Below are positions 19,351 through 30,874 of a stretch of DNA of 64,000 nucleotides, one piece after another. The stretch is from Tricholoma matsutake (lineage: Eukaryota; Basidiomycota; Agaricomycetes; Agaricales; Tricholomataceae): NCBI GenBank assembly GCA_026075535.2, contig AP026548.1:3162001-3226000 (forward strand), written 5' to 3'. Within the stretch, counting starts at the first letter, position 1, and each line of letters opens with the position of its first letter. The notes below the pieces were generated by a model that saw only the letters and a program-made list of their open reading frames with translations, did not search any database and was not told where the DNA came from. The position numbers and the translations under genes are program-made.

Positions 19351-20087
19351 TAGGGTGTAGCACAGGTACAGGTGAACCTGTGGTATTCTGCCTGCAGGTA
19401 GCACAGGTGCAGGTATGGATTTGTATATCTATACCTGTGGCAACACCACACCTGTACTCATGGTGTTGCAGGTTGTTACAGGTTTGAGTTGTGATATATC
19501 TCATATCAGGTTTTGTGGTTCCAAAATTCTTCTGAGCTCTCTGCTTTGAGTTAAAAGAATTTTTATCAAGTTTAATGAGAATCAATTGTTGTTACACTCT
19601 GTTAAAACATGTATCTGCCTTGTACTGTGGGATCTTATGACATACAATGATCTAATCCAGTGAAGTCGATGTTAGTTTGCATGGTGACCTTGAGTGTTCC
19701 TTCCAAAAATCACTCCTCTCATGCCAAAACTACTCTTCCCAGATAGAATGCAGCAAATTACTAGTTTCTTTGTGCTCTTCATGATGGATAAAAAAGTTGA
19801 CAGATGATTTGTGAAAGAATTGAACATTATATCATAATCTTGGATTCAAGTGTTGAAGCAGTATAGAAAAGTTGGATAACTTTCTAGGATAGCTACCTCT
19901 TATCTTTGTTTTAGCTACACATAGTATATGCCATGTTACTAAAGTGCTACTGTAGTTTTGAAACACCATACAAAACCTGTGCTTATTACCTGTACCTGCA
20001 GGTATGGTGTTTGTACAGGTATGGTGTCACAGGTGACGGGTGTGGTGTTGCCAGTGAAACCCATGGTGTCACCTGTGCTACACCCTA
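19351..20087. mobile_element. hAT-like MITE with 8-bp TSD
   Basis: Ends TAGGGTGTAGCACAGGT (19351) and ...ACCTGTGCTACACCCTA (20087) are perfect inverted repeats over 17 bp. GGCATGTT flanks both sides (19343-19350 and 20088-20095). Subterminal DNA is rich in ACCTGTACCTGCAGG / CAGGTATGGTGT motifs on both sides. The 737-bp body has no ORF. It is a hAT-type non-autonomous element. Confidence 0.88.
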
Positions 20088-20095
20088 GGCATGTT

Positions 20096-20790
20096 ACTTT
20101 CGGAGCACTCATTGTTGGGAGTAATGATAGATATTGATGAGAATGATTAGAGAAATCAACATCTATCATTGATTGCTTATCAGTATCGGAGATCAAAGTC
20201 ACTGATGATGTTCAGATGATGTTCATAGATGAAAGATAACATAAATCGGGATCAGGATCGGGATAGACAACAATAGCAGTGACATTTCATTTCACCGGAC
20301 ATTCTTGACAATTGGAATGTCAATCAGATTGAAGCTCCATGAGAATCAGAATGTTCTCGATCTCGCAAAGATGAAGGCAATTTGGCCAATCTATAACCAA
20401 CAGAATCCTGGCCCACTTCCTCCACTTTCACTATCAGTTCAACTAGCAGTTGACTGTGAACAAATGGTCTTCACCAGGCCTCAAGCTGTGTAATGGCTGG
20501 TAGTGCTGATAATTAGAGTGTCACCACTGGCTATATTTCTGAGATCAGGATTGAATTTCTTGCTAGGCATGAGATGTTGGTTGGTTGGTTGATTGTGTGA
20601 ACTGCTGACTAACCATCAATCATCAGATGTGAGGGTCCCAGGGCAATTTGGACCTGCCGGTGGTGCCGAAGAAATTCATTCATTGTCATACCTCTTAATT
20701 GATCACTTCATGATTATCGATATCGACTGATCAATAGATGCCTATGATAGTATTTTGAGAGCATTCCAATGAAATGTGCAAATCATCACC
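20096..20790. other. Intergenic / 5' region of the Harbinger transposase
   Basis: No gene seen. It probably contains the left terminus of the Harbinger element, but I could not match an inverted repeat between 20600-20700 and 23830-24700. Confidence 0.4.
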
Positions 20791-22167
20791 ATGTTTCCTC
20801 CCCATCAGCAAAATTCCTCACAGCAAGAGCTTTTTGCTCAAATTGCTCAGCAACTTGTTGGTCTGATCGTCAACATTGTCATTCCTGAAACCTTGAAGAT
20901 TATACAGCAGTATTATTTCAAGGAGCCATGTTACATGTCAATTCTCACAGGGCAGGCTTGGGTCAATGAACTACTCCACGGTCATCCAAAGCGCATTCGC
21001 ACAGCTCTTGGAATGAATAAGCAAGTTTTCAGGGCTCTTGTGTCTGAATTACGAGGGATGGGCCATGGGGATTCCAAGTACATCACTCTCAAAGAGCAGC
21101 TTGCTATTTTTCTATATTGTTGTGTCACTGGTCTTCCTATCTGCCATCTTGAGGAACAGTTTCAACATGCTCCTGAGATGATATCTGTGTAAAGAATTCA
21201 TTTATTTCTGCTATCATCATTTTGGACTCATAGGTTCACAGATACTTCCATAAAATGGCTCGTATCTTTGCATTTACTCCTTTCAATTCCAAATATATAA
21301 AACAAATATCCCCCGACGATCCACCTTCATCACAACTTTTCAACAATCCGAAATTATGGCCTTTTCTCCGATGTGCCCTTGGGGCAATCGATGGTAGCCA
21401 CATCCATGCCACTGCTTGTGCTGAGTATCATGAAGCGTGGCACAACCAGAAGGGCTTCATATCACAGAACTGCTTGTTCTGTTGTTCGTTCGATCTTCTT
21501 TTCACATATGTCCTTACTGGATGGGAGGGCTCTGCATCAGATGCCCGAGTTTATGAAAGTGTGATCTCTGATGATCTAATTGTACCTGAGGGATCATATC
21601 TCCTTGCTGATGCAGGCTTCCCACATTGCAAGGAGCTTCTTGTTCCCTACCGCGGCATCCATTATCATCTTCCTGAATGGGGGCATGCCTCATTATGGTA
21701 TGTTTGTGTTTTTCAGTATAAGGCATGCCTAAATTCATGAAATGTCCAGACCACAAAATAAGGAGGAGCTTTTCAACTTGCGTCACGCTCAGGCAAGAAA
21801 TGTAATTGAGTGCATTTTTGGAGTTCTCAAGAAGCGCTTTCGCATACTTTTGATTGGCCCAGAATATGACATGACAATCCAAGCACAAATTCCGGCAGCA
21901 TTGTGTGCTATACATAATTTTATTCGCATTCATGATCATCACGAAGAAGAACTTGCAAGTGAAGAATACCCAAACCAAGGTGGCCACACTGGTGATGGCT
22001 TTGTGCGACAAGCCAGCAATGTAGAAGACAACAACCCAAATGGGGCGGTTGTGGGTCGGCAAAACGAGATTGCACAGTCAATGTGGAATAGCTATCAGGC
22101 GATTTTGCGAGAATGCGAGGCCAGTGACAACGTTGATGAATTTTTGTACAATACAGATGTAGAGTAA
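20791..22167 (+). pseudogene. PIF/Harbinger transposase (DDE, HARBI1-like), nearly intact
   Basis: Three exons: 20791-21186, 21234-21697, 21750-22167, with introns of 47 and 52 nt, giving about 425 codons, a normal length. Exon 1 carries the helical N-terminus (QAWVNELLHGHPKRIRTALG, LKEQLAIFLYCCVTGL). Exon 2 carries ALGAIDGSHI (first Asp) and SYLLADAGFPHCK (second Asp). Exon 3 carries ARNVIECIFGVLKKRFRIL (Glu) and AALCAIHNFIR. The only defect seen is the codon spanning the second junction, TG|A: the family has Arg there (LRPQNKEE), so CGA became TGA. I chose ATG 20791, after ACC. It is convergent with its partner gene at 22385-23816. Confidence 0.82.
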
Positions 22168-22384
22168 TACAGTGTACAGTACAGTTAGTGTACAAAAATT
22201 TAGGATACAGCTGGCTTCAAGATCGTTTGGAGAGCATAATGCAATGTATTTTCCCACTGCACATCAGACATGGCTATGAGACTACCGGCAGCATTTGGAT
22301 TATTGCTATAATAGAATGAAAGAGCACCTCATTCGTTATCATCAATATGGTCTGCATTTTTATCAGCTCCATTGCCAACTCGAT

Positions 22385-23816
22385 TCACCACACATCCAAT
22401 TGAAACAGGCTTTGTTGCATAGTCGTATTAAGATTGTTGATGGCCCCAGTTGCTCCAACAAGAGCAGAGATGCTTGTATTGGTCTTTGTTGATGTCGTTG
22501 CACTTGATTGCAGCTTTGAATCAGTTTTTGATGGTGGCCAATTGGGCATGTGATCATCCCCCGATGCCCGTTTGCATTTTCCCGATGACTTCGATTTCAC
22601 TGAGGGCATGCTAGGAGCTGATGCCGGGGTAGGGGGATGTGAGGATGCTGACATAGGGGGATGCGAAGATGCCAAAGCAGGGGGCTATGAGAATGCTGAC
22701 ATAGGGGGATGTGAAGATGCTGAAGCAGGGGGCTGTGAGAATGCTGATGTAAGGGGATGTGAATGGGGCTGTGAGAATGCCAAAGCAAGAGGGGCTGAGG
22801 ATGGAGTCGTTGTCAAGACTGATAGGATAGAGAGCAAAGATGAGGCTGTTGCAGGTAGTTGGCCTAGTAAAGGACGTGACAATGTTGATGGGAGGGCTAG
22901 ATCAACAACATCCATGAAAGTCAAGCCATCTTGCAGGGCAGGAAAGATGATCCTGGCTGAAGACAAAGGGGCAGCATGCCCAGTCTTGTTAACCTCACCA
23001 TTCCCATCAATCGAGAGGTTGGGAGGGGCTTGGGCAGTGCCCTTGTGTGCAAATTGACCTTTTGCAATAGATTTCTCCATGATCGCTTGCATTTTTGCAT
23101 ATTGTGGAAATGATGCATTGAGGAGCTGATGACAGTACCTTTTCTGTGATTTGAAGGTTAGATACATATGAAAATAACAATATAATAGCAACGTACCCAT
23201 TCCTTCCCTAAATTCTTATCAAAATCCTCATAATGTTGAAGCTCGGCACTCATTTGTGCCCAGATACCTGATCCAGCAGGCATTGCACCCATTCCTGACC
23301 TTCCATAGTAATCCTCAACCACCCTGTACATATCTTTATACTAGTAGAATGGTAAAATGGAGGAAAAGGATGTAGAATGATTATATCATGCACCATAGTA
23401 AACTTGGCTTTGATGGCAGCTATTGTTCTTGGAGAATGTGGGTGCTTGGTGTCAAGATGCAGTTTAGCTGCCATCCAGACAACTGGCTTGAAGTTCCCTG
23501 GAGAGCTGGCTTCAGAATGGCGGTTGTACAAGAAAGCAGCAAGGTTTTCAATTTCTTGATCTGACCACTTCTTCGCTTGAGTCTTCACTGCTTCAGATGT
23601 TGTGGCATCATCAGCATTGATGGAGGGGAGCACATCCATAAGGATAGGGACACAGATCTGTACAGCAGCAGCAGCGTAGTGAAGAATGTGTTGGTGTAGA
23701 TTATCAATCAGCATATAATTGATACCTAGAGACATCGTGGGAGGGAGGTGGCAAATGAATTCTTTCCGCACCCGCTGGCAGGTTACCCTCTGTAAAAAAG
23801 GAAATTTCTCAGTCAC
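22385..23816 (-). pseudogene. Myb/SANT-like partner protein of the Harbinger element
   Basis: The first exons (23250-23816) encode an alpha-helical DNA-binding region: AKKWSDQEIENLAAFLYNRH, NFKPVVWMAAKLHLDTK, TIAAIKAKF. This is the trihelix Myb/SANT-like pattern of the second protein of PIF/Harbinger transposons, which recruits the transposase to DNA. The next exon (22385-23200) has a low-complexity Ser/His/Pro linker made by a tandem repeat. It ends in SGKCKRASGDDHMPNWPPS and a short helical tail. One in-frame TAG at 22685 sits where sister repeat units have CAG. The gene is convergent with the transposase, about 220 bp apart. Confidence 0.7.
22625..22800 (-). repeat. In-gene tandem repeat of about 24 bp
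   Basis: Units such as GGGGGATGTGAAGATGCTGA and GGGGGCTGTGAGAATGCTGA repeat about seven times. They encode SASSHPPM/SAFSQPPA on the minus strand. Copy number is likely variable between alleles. Confidence 0.75.
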
Positions 23817-23872
23817 ATGATAGTTAGGTGCAAGTCAACAAAGTCAGGTAAATGTTAAAAAACCGGTCAAAT

Positions 23873-23924
23873 TGTCAGGTCAAAGTCATGTCAGAAAAAT
23901 GCGTGACCTGACTTTGACCTGACA
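23873..23924. repeat. 52-bp near-perfect palindrome
   Basis: TGTCAGGTCAAAGTCA...TGACTTTGACCTGACA folds into a hairpin with a short loop. It lies 57 bp upstream of the Myb-like frame. It uses the GTCAGGTCA motif seen in the 14.3-15.4 and 27-31 kb arrays, but with different spacing. Confidence 0.75.
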
Positions 23925-23929
23925 TGTAA

Positions 23930-24774
23930 AACATGCTCACTCTAGAATATGTATATCAGACCTTAATACAATAGTGTAGGGTACCTATTATAAAAGAATG
24001 CAAAGCTAGTAGTAGTAGTAGTAGTATTTAAGTAGTATTGAAGAAGATGGTAGGGAGATTTAGTGGCTATCACATGACTATACACGATCATGACATATCA
24101 AGTCTATCACACAAATGACATTTGTACAATATTCTAACTCCATAAGTTCTGAATACATTGTTAGACATGTTGAGAATTTAAGGTTTTAACTCAAAAACTC
24201 CAAGTTTTGCTTTGTTCAGAACATAAGTAGATGGTGATGTATGAACTGCAATTTATGTTAGATCAGAAACTTCTAACCATGAAACAACCAACGACACTTG
24301 TTCCTCATGATCTCATCTTATCTTTGAAGAATGTATATTATGGGGATTTATGATTTAGACAATGCTTTTTTTCTTATGCCTTTTTACAACCAAACTATCT
24401 AGAAGTGATGCCAACTGACTCAAATATATGACTTCATACTATGTGACAAAAAGAAAGTTGACAAGTGGTTTGATTAAACTGAAAGATTGGTCTCCAAATG
24501 ATCACTGATATGATTTCTGAGCATTTCTGAGCATTCCTTGGAGCATATTGGTCAATATGTGTGATCAGTGACTGGACTTATACAATTAGGGGCTTTTCAA
24601 GACTCATGATTGATGGATTAATTAATCATCAACAATGATCAACCAATGATTGGTATAATTGATTCCATAATGAAATGATTTCCCCTGCATCCTGATTTGT
24701 ACTTGTTTCAATACCACAACACCAAACATACACTTATCCACCATCGCATCACATACAAAACATCACTATATGCT
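23930..24774. other. AT-rich non-coding stretch
   Basis: No gene or clear repeat found, apart from a (TAG)n microsatellite at about 24008-24025. Possibly contains the right end of the Harbinger element and the promoter of the gene at 24775. Confidence 0.5.
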
Positions 24775-26860
24775 ATGCCAGCTAAAGCCCATGTTCCTCC
24801 CAAACTCATCCACTTTAAGCTGACAGGGGAAGACATGGAAATCCTAGAAGCCAGAAAGGAACAATGGCGAGAGGGAGATTGTTCACAGCAGAACAAAATT
24901 AGTCAGAAAGTTTATGACAAAATGAAGAAAAAGAATCCCCACTGGTCTAGGGAAGATAAGGAGTTGAGGAAGAAGGTCAGTTCATGAATTGGAAAGTATT
25001 TTGCAACGGTTTTGAACAGGGCATTTTTGAACAGGGTGTATATGCTTGGTTTCATACATACGGAAGAACTAGAGAATCATCCAAGAGATTTAAGGGGATC
25101 AAGAAATGGACGGGTAGAAGGGTTCTTGCTGTTCAGGCAAAAGGGGAGTTAAAGGAAATGATTCAAGGAAAAATGGGTGGATGGGTAGAAGATACTTCAT
25201 GCAAGGTGGACAATCAAAAGGCATTTGGCACATACCAGAAGGAGTTGAGTAACCTTTGGGGGAAGACATTGGAAGCAGAGAAAAGGAAGATGGAGGACCT
25301 GGCCAATATATGGAATTGAATGGGTCCCCCAGCTGAGGAGCAAGCAAGGTAGGTCATTCACATTGAATATTGGTATTATCAATACTAATGCAGAATAGGA
25401 ATGCAAAACAGGCTCATAAGCATGTGAAGTCCTTCTGCAAGCAAATGAAAAAGTCTTGTGGAATGGACTGTTTGGTATTAACATGCCACAAGGAAGTGAA
25501 TGGAGTACTTGTCACAAACATGTTAAGTCTTTTCACTGTCTGAATTTGTTTCTGCCAGTTAAACCTTTTTCTTTGTAGGCATGAATTTATGGGAGATCTC
25601 AGAGGGAAGTCTTTCTTCCAAGCAAACAAAGATTGGGATACCAAGCCAATCATGGGGCTTCTAAACATGCATGCAAAGGAGATGTATTGTAAATGGATAA
25701 TTTCTCATCGGAAAGATTCAAAATAATTGTCTTTTGTTAGCTGCAGCTGAAGAAGCAAAGTTCCAAGTTCCTATTGGAACCTCAAGTTGAAAGCCATATG
25801 TTCAGTTGGATACAGATGCTGATGGGAATCCATTGCTTCATGAGCCTACTGACTGGCCAAGCAAATAAATGGATAAGAAAGTGTTAATCAGGTCATATGT
25901 TGGGTCAGCATATTGTGAGTGGGTTGGCAATCATTTGTTCATTCTCATCCCTGATGACTTGTCAGGTCTGGCTTGCAGTAATGAACGTGCAATCTCTCCT
26001 TGGATGTCGTTCATTGAAGATGCAGATAAGTACTTTGGGTCGGATCAGGTTCCTGATGGTTTCAAGCTTATGGATCCATCGAAGATGAAGGACCACCAGA
26101 TCAAGGAGATTTTGACATTTTGGTACTCTAATCAGGAAAGCGATGGTTTCGGTTTCAAATTCTATTGAGACAAAAAATTGAAGAGAAAGAAAAGATCAAG
26201 AGATGATTCCGATTCCGATGCTGATTCTGATGCCAAAACACCAAGCCACCCAAGCCACCCAAGCTACCCAAGGACCAGGAAGAGTGAGAGGGAGGGTAAA
26301 GGCAAAGAAAAGAGGGTGGAGAAGCCTGAGGAAAGGTGGACTGACCATATTGTTCCAGATTCAAGATGGCATAAATGGAGGGCTCCCACATTAAACAAGG
26401 TTGAGGAATCGGGTGAAGTGTTTGATTTCACATTGGTCAATCAGATGGAGTCATCAGAAGAGGAAGATGTAATGCAGTCCAGACAACCAAAAGTTGGGCC
26501 AAGCAAGACACCAATTCCGATTGCAGGAAATTCCAGAAATAGCAAGATGCATCCAGTTAGGAAACAGCAGAAGCTCAGCCTGGTGAAGGAACTTGTTTGA
26601 AAGAGTATGATGCGACCATTAAGCAAACAGACTGGAAGGCCATGGATACTGGGAAGAGTGCCAACACTGCGACAAATGAGTATGAGATTCAGGGGGGGGA
26701 TCAGCAAGAACCAGAGATGATGCAGAAAGGAAAGGTGATGAAATCGAGGTTGGCTGAGAAGATAAAGGAACCACTGAAGAAGAAGGCAAAAGTTTCTATC
26801 AATGTTCCTGCTCATTCACAGTCTTTGAGTAAGTGTGGTCTATTTTGTCCAAGATGATGA
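24775..26860 (+). pseudogene. Conserved transposon-associated protein of unknown function
   Basis: Starts MPAKAHVPPKLIHFKLTGED at ATG 24775. An intron at about 24976-25030 (GTCAGTTC...GAACAG) joins ELRKK to GVYAWFHTYGR. Then come IKKWTGRRVLAVQAKGELKE, NQKAFGTYQKELSNLWGKTL and EKRKMEDLANIWN, a box-like helical domain. Later frames hold SFCKQMKKSCGMDCLVLTC, EWVGNHLFILIPDDLSGLA and MDPSKMKDHQIKEILTFWY. The tail (26178-26857) is basic and acidic with nuclear-localisation-type stretches (KRKKRSRDD, REGKGKEKR, KKKAKVSI). From memory this resembles an unassigned family common in mushroom genomes near transposons; I cannot give a function. Several stops and shifts interrupt it. Confidence 0.55.
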
Positions 26861-27117
26861 ATCATTGAAATGTCCTGCAGTTTTAAAGCCCCCTCAAAGG
26901 CAGTCTACTTGAAACACAACTGAAAAACCAGTACCAATAAGTGAGCAGTCTAATTTAGAGATAATTCCAAAGAAGGCAGAGATGAAGAAACCAAAGGGAA
27001 GGAAAATGTAAAGATAGAAAAGTATCCAGACAAGCATAGTGGCCTTTTATTTTAATTTTCAAACATTCACTATATGTATTTTTCCCTGCATACAGTAAGT
27101 ATGAACCATTTATTTGT

Positions 27118-30100
27118 TGGGGTTATGACATGACACAACCTCCCATGACCCAATAAAATGACCCAATAAAATGACCCAACAAATGAACAGGCAGAATGAT
27201 CACACAAAATGATCTGATGAGATGACCCGATAGAATGACCCAACAGAATGACATGAGGAAATGACCTGACAGAATGAACCAACAGAATGACCCCACACGA
27301 CGAATGACCCAACAAAACACAATGAAATGACGCAAAGAAATGACCCGACAGAATGACCAGACATAATGACCTGACAAATGACCCAACAAAATACAAAATG
27401 ACTCAACAGAATGACCCAACAAATAACCCAACAAATGACTCAACAGAACCATGCGACAGATGACATGACAACTGACCTGACAAAATGACCCGACAAAATG
27501 ACCACAGAATGACCAGATGAATGACCTGACAGAATGGCCTGACAGCAGGACCCAACAGCAGGACCCAATGACTGACCTGACAGAATGACCAAACAGAATG
27601 ACCCTACAAATGACCCCACAGAATTACCCGACAGAATGACCCGACAAATCACCCAACAAATGAGGAAAGAAAATGACCCAACAAAACACAATGAAATGAG
27701 CTGACACAATGACCCCATGCAATGACCCCATAGAATAACCCCATAGAATAATCCAACAAATCATCAAAGAAATGACCCAACAAAATGACCCGACAAAACA
27801 GAATGAATGACCCAACAGAATGACCCAAAAGAATAACCTGGCTGAATGACCTGACAAAATCACCCTACAAAATCACCCAACAGAATGAGCCTACAAATCA
27901 CCTGACAAAATGACCTGACTGAATGACCTGACAGAATGACCTGATGAAATGACCCGACAGAATGACCCAAAAAATGAGCCGACAAATGATCCAACAAAAC
28001 ACAACAAAAGTATATGATGATAGAATGACCCAACAGAAGCAGCCGAGAGAATGACCCAAGAGAATGACCCAACATAAACATCCCACAAAATGACCAGATT
28101 GAATGACCCTACAAATCACCCAATGGAATGACCCAACAGAATGACCCGACAGAATGACCTGACAAATGACCCGACAAATGACTCAACAGAACCATGTGAC
28201 AGATGCCATGAAAACTGACCTGAAAAAATGACCCAACAGAATGACCCGACAAAATGACCCGACAAAATGACCCAAAAATGACCAGATAAGTATCCCGACC
28301 CGATACTAGATGACCCAACACTAGATGACCCAACAAAATGACCTGACAGAATGACCCAACAGAATGACCTGACAAAATGACCTGACAAAATGACCCAACA
28401 GAATGAGCTTACAAATGACCCAGCAAAATGACCCAACCCGACAAAATGTCCAAACAAATGGCCACACAGAATGATCTGAAGAATGACCTTACAAATGAGC
28501 CCACAGAATGAGCCCACAGAATGAGCCGACAAATAAACCTGCAAAATGACCAAACAAATGACCCAACAAATAACCCAACAGAATGACCCAACAGAATGAC
28601 CTGACAAAATGACCAGATAAATGACCCAACGATATGACCTGACAGAATGACCCAACAGAATGACCCTACATATGACCTGACAAAATGACCTGACAAAATG
28701 ACCTGACAAAATGACTGACAGATTGACCCGACAGAATGACCAACAAAAGGACCCGATAGACTGACCCAACAAATGACCCACAAATAACCCCAAAAATATT
28801 TCAGGTCATTCTCTTGGGTCATTTGTCGGGTCATTTGTTGGGTCATTTGTCCAGACACTGGTCAGGTTATTTTGTCAGGTCCTTCTGTCAGATCATTTGT
28901 TGGGTCATTGGTTGGGTCATTCTGTTGGTTCATTTATCGGCTCATTCTGTCAGCTCATTCCATCAGCTCATTTGTCAGGTCAGTCTTTGGGTCATCTGGT
29001 CTGGCCATTGGTTTGGTCATTTTGTCAGGTCATTTTATGTATGAGCACTTTTCTATCCAAGGCCCTACCAATCTGGTTGCTTAATGGTCCTATCCTACTC
29101 TTTCAAACAAGTTCATTCCCCATGCTGCACTTCTGATGTTTCCTAACTGGATGCATCTCGCTATCTTTGGAATTTCCTGTGATAGGAATTGATGTTTTGC
29201 TTGGCCCAGCTTGTAATTCGCAGGACTGCAGTCAGGTCATTTCTTCAGTCATTTTGTCTGGTCATTCTGTCTGGTCATTTGTTGGGTCATTTGTCTGATC
29301 ATTTGTTGGGTCATTTGTTGGGACATTGGTCCATTCATTTTGTCATGTCATTCTGTCCAATCATTCTATCGGGTCATTTGTCGAGTCTTTTGTAGGGTCA
29401 TTTTGTTGGGTCATTTTGTTGGGTCATTTGTCAGGTCATTCTGTCCGATCATTTTGTCGGGTCATTCTGGTGGGTCATTCCAATGGGTCATTCTGTCGGA
29501 TCAGTTCCTTAGTGATTTTGTTGGGTCGTGTTGTTGGGTCATTTGTCACATCATTTGTCGGGTCATTCTCCTGGGTCATTCTGTGGTGTCATTCATCAGG
29601 TCTTTCGACAGAATGACCCAACAAATGACCTGAACAAACACAAAATGACTCAACAGAACCATGTGACAGATGCCATGAAAACTGACCCGAAAAAATGACC
29701 CAACAGAATGACCCGACAAAATGACCCGATAGAATGACCAGATGAATGACCACACAAAATGACCCCACAAAATGACCTGACAGATTGACCCAACAGAATG
29801 ACCCGACAAAAGGACCCGACAGACTGACCCTACAAATGACCCGACAAATGACCCGACAAATGACCTGACAGAATGACCCGAAATATTTTTGGGGTTATTT
29901 GTTGGGTCATTTGTCGGGTCAGTCTGTTGGGTCCTTGTGTCAGTCATTCTGTCGGGTCAATCTGTTGGGTCATTTTGTTGGGTCCTTTTGTCAGGTCATA
30001 TGTAGGGTCATTCTGTTGGGTCATTCTGTTGGGTCATATCATTCATCTGGTCATTTTGTTGGGTCATTCTGTCAGGTCATTTTGTTGGGTCATCTAGTGT

Positions 30101-30785
30101 CGGGTCATCTAGTATTGGGTCGGGATACTTATCTGGTCATTTTGTTGGGTCATTTTGTCGGATCATTTGTTCGGGTCATTTTATCGGGTCATTTTGTTGG
30201 GTCATTTTGTTGGGGCATTTTGTTGGGTCATCAGGTCATTTTGTCAGGTGATCATTTTGTCGGGTCATTTTGTCGGGTCATTTTGTCAGGTCATTTTGTT
30301 GGGTCATTTTGTCCCATCATTTTGTTGGGTCATCTAGTGTTGGGTCATCTAGTGTCGGGTCAGGACACTTATCTGGTTGAAACAATACTACTCTAAATTT
30401 GTCAGGTCATTTGTTCGGTCATTTTGCCAGTTCATTTGTCAGCTCATTCTGTGGGCTCATTCTGTCAGCTCATTTGTAAGGTCATTCTTCACTCACCCTA
30501 CAAATGACCCAACAAATGACCTGACAAAAGACCCAACAAATGACACGACAAAATGACCTGCCAGAATGATCCAACAAATGACCTGACAAATGATGTGGCA
30601 AATGACCTGCCAAATGACCTGCCAAATGACCTGACAAATGACCCGACAGAATGACCCAAAACATTTGTTGGGTTATTTGTTGGGTTATTTGTAGGGTCAG
30701 TCTGTCAGGTCCTTTTGTGGGGTCATTCTGTTGGGTCAATCTGTCTGGTCATTTGTCAGTTCATTTTATCGGGTCATTTTATGTA
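27118..30785. repeat. Fold-back cluster of the GGTCATTTTGTCG unit
   Basis: The same 13-14 bp unit as at 14.3-15.4 kb changes strand repeatedly: minus 27118-28800, plus 28800-29040, unique 29045-29235, plus 29236-29605, minus 29605-29880, plus 29880-30480, minus 30490-30660, plus 30660-30785. Three switch points are palindromic centres: CCAAAAATATTTCAGG (28790), CCGAAATATTTTTGGGG (29880) and CCCAAAACATTTGTTGGG (30655). The composite with GATACTTATCTGG occurs at 28280-28325 (inverted), 30087-30135 and 30330-30375. No coding capacity is credible. Confidence 0.85.
29045..29235 (-). repeat. Inverted copy of part of the 24.8-26.9 kb gene
   Basis: Read on the minus strand, this unique island (GGGCCAAGCAAAACATCAAT, GAAATTCCAAAGATAGCGAG, ATGCATCCAGTTAGGAAAC) matches 26487-26655 with scattered differences. 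It is embedded between arrays of the 13-14 bp unit. Confidence 0.8.
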
Positions 30786-30874
30786 CTAAAGATTGCATGC
30801 AGTAACCCATAAACATGCATTTACTACTATCATACCAAAGTTGTTGACAATAATCAATTTAACACTACTTCACA

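Noticed and set aside
27118..30785. CRISPR-like array
   Set aside because: Repeats are short, contiguous and on both strands, with no constant spacers; the genome is eukaryotic and no cas genes are present.
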